Origin: DATEHG01 sp035279705
GTDB lineage: Bacteria; Gemmatimonadota; Gemmatimonadetes; Gemmatimonadales; GWC2-71-9
Reading direction: 5' to 3'
Assembly (NCBI GenBank): GCA_035279705.1
Contig: DATEHG010000061.1
Coordinates: 1 to 6,181 of the forward strand
Length of the DNA: 6,181 nt
Made by a program: the position numbers and the translations under genes. Of the stretch, positions 5,538-6,181 are shown piece by piece; within the stretch, counting starts at the first letter, position 1; each line of letters begins with the position of its first letter. The notes beneath the pieces were generated by a model that did no database searches, was not told where the DNA came from, and saw only the letters and a list, made by a program, of their open reading frames with translations.

Positions 5538-6181
5538 TTGGTCAGGCCATCCCGCATGCTGGCCCTTTGGGGGCTTATCGGTCTCATGGCCTGCGGCGGT
5601 GGCGGCACCGATCCCGGCAATCACGCCGGGATGGACACCACCGGCATGGGAATCGGGGCCAGCCTCAACGGACGCCGTCCGTTTCCCGACGACAACCCCT
5701 GGAATACTCCGATCGATACCCGCCCCGTCGATCCCAATTCCGCGGCCCTCATCGCGAGCATCGGCCTGACCAAGGGACTGCATCCCGATTTCGGTGCCGA
5801 CTATGGCGGAGGGCCCTTCGGGATTCCCTACATCGTGGTGCCGGGCACCACGGCCAGGGTGCCGGTCTCATTCGACTATGCCGACGAGAGCGATCCGGGG
5901 CCGTACCCGATTCCTCCCGCCGCCCCGATCGAAGGAGGATCGGGAAGCAGCGGAGACCGCCATGTGCTGGTGATCGACAAGGACGCCTGGAAGCTCTACG
6001 AGCTGTATGCGGCGTATCCCGACGGTCATGGCGGCTGGACCGCGGGGTCGGGTGCCGTCTTCGATCTCAGCAGCAATGCACTCCGCCCCGCCGGCTGGAC
6101 CTCGGCCGATGCCGCGGGGCTGCCCGTTTTTCCCGGACTGGTGCGTTACGACGAAGTTGTCGAGCAGGGGGTGATCCGTCA
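5538..6181 (+). CDS. Secreted lipoprotein of the 'NPWN' family, unknown function (3' end beyond window)
   Basis: The frame stays open to the right edge, giving 214 residues from the chosen start. A lipoprotein signal is clear: Arg-containing n-region (VRPSR), hydrophobic MLALWGLIGL, and lipobox LMAC with Cys19, followed by GGGG. The mature domain carries NPWNTPID (53-60), FGIPYIVVPG (94-103), DYADESDPGPYPIP (113-126), GDRHVLVID (139-147), LYELY (153-157) and PAGWTSADAAGLPV (184-197). I recall these marks from secreted bacterial proteins of unknown function; no catalytic motif is evident. I chose TTG 5538 because it gives a normal charged signal peptide, but it has no ribosome site. ATG 5556 gives only 12 residues before Cys with no positive side chain. 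ATG 5442 has a good ribosome site (AAGG 5431-5434, 7 bases) but adds 32 residues of poorer codon bias; ATG 5412 is also in frame. The mature protein is identical for all starts. From memory the family runs to about 300 residues, so perhaps a third is missing. Confidence 0.78.
   Translation, partial: MVRPSRMLALWGLIGLMACGGGGTDPGNHAGMDTTGMGIGASLNGRRPFPDDNPWNTPIDTRPVDPNSAALIASIGLTKGLHPDFGADYGGGPFGIPYIVVPGTTARVPVSFDYADESDPGPYPIPPAAPIEGGSGSSGDRHVLVIDKDAWKLYELYAAYPDGHGGWTAGSGAVFDLSSNALRPAGWTSADAAGLPVFPGLVRYDEVVEQGVIR

Overview
The window is a GC-rich bacterial segment (roughly two thirds G+C by eye) with five protein-coding genes: four complete, and one that runs off the right edge. The flavin-dependent thymidylate synthase, high GC, and a lipoprotein with a Gly-rich linker after the lipobox Cys suggest a free-living, probably diderm, high-GC bacterium. 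A Gemmatimonadota- or Acidobacteriota-like source would fit, but that is only an inference and no marker here decides it. I see no tRNA, rRNA, CRISPR array, transposase or phage gene.

Layout. (1) Bases 1-186 are a less GC-rich, repeat- and dyad-rich non-coding stretch, followed by a clear intrinsic terminator (187-221) that ends a minus-strand operon. (2) Bases 250-2651 carry that operon: an FAD-linked oxidase of the GlcD / D-lactate dehydrogenase type, then thyX, joined by a 4-base ATGA stop/start overlap. (3) A 71-base divergent spacer (2652-2722) separates it from a plus-strand gene for a membrane-anchored DUF116-type protein (2723-3523). (4) A 129-base convergent spacer (3524-3652) is filled by tandem 7-base repeats on both sides, in inverted orientation, around a perfect 9-bp GC-rich stem. 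(5) The minus-strand gene at 3653-5272 encodes a B12-binding-domain radical SAM enzyme of unknown substrate. (6) A non-coding divergent region (about 5273-5537) contains a 9-bp inverted repeat and possible expression signals. (7) From about 5538 to the right edge lies the 5' part of a lipoprotein gene from a secreted 'NPWN' family of unknown function.

How the genes work together. ThyX makes dTMP from dUMP using methylenetetrahydrofolate, FAD and NADPH. Its partner oxidase passes electrons from a 2-hydroxyacid to FAD. Co-transcription is well supported, but a metabolic link is not. The DUF116 and radical SAM genes face each other and need not be co-regulated. Both have Cys-based features compatible with iron-sulfur or redox chemistry. 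No coherent new defence or mobile system is evident. The most unusual items are the heptamer/hairpin spacer, the substrate-unknown radical SAM enzyme, the three-Cys DUF116 variant, and the uncharacterised lipoprotein.
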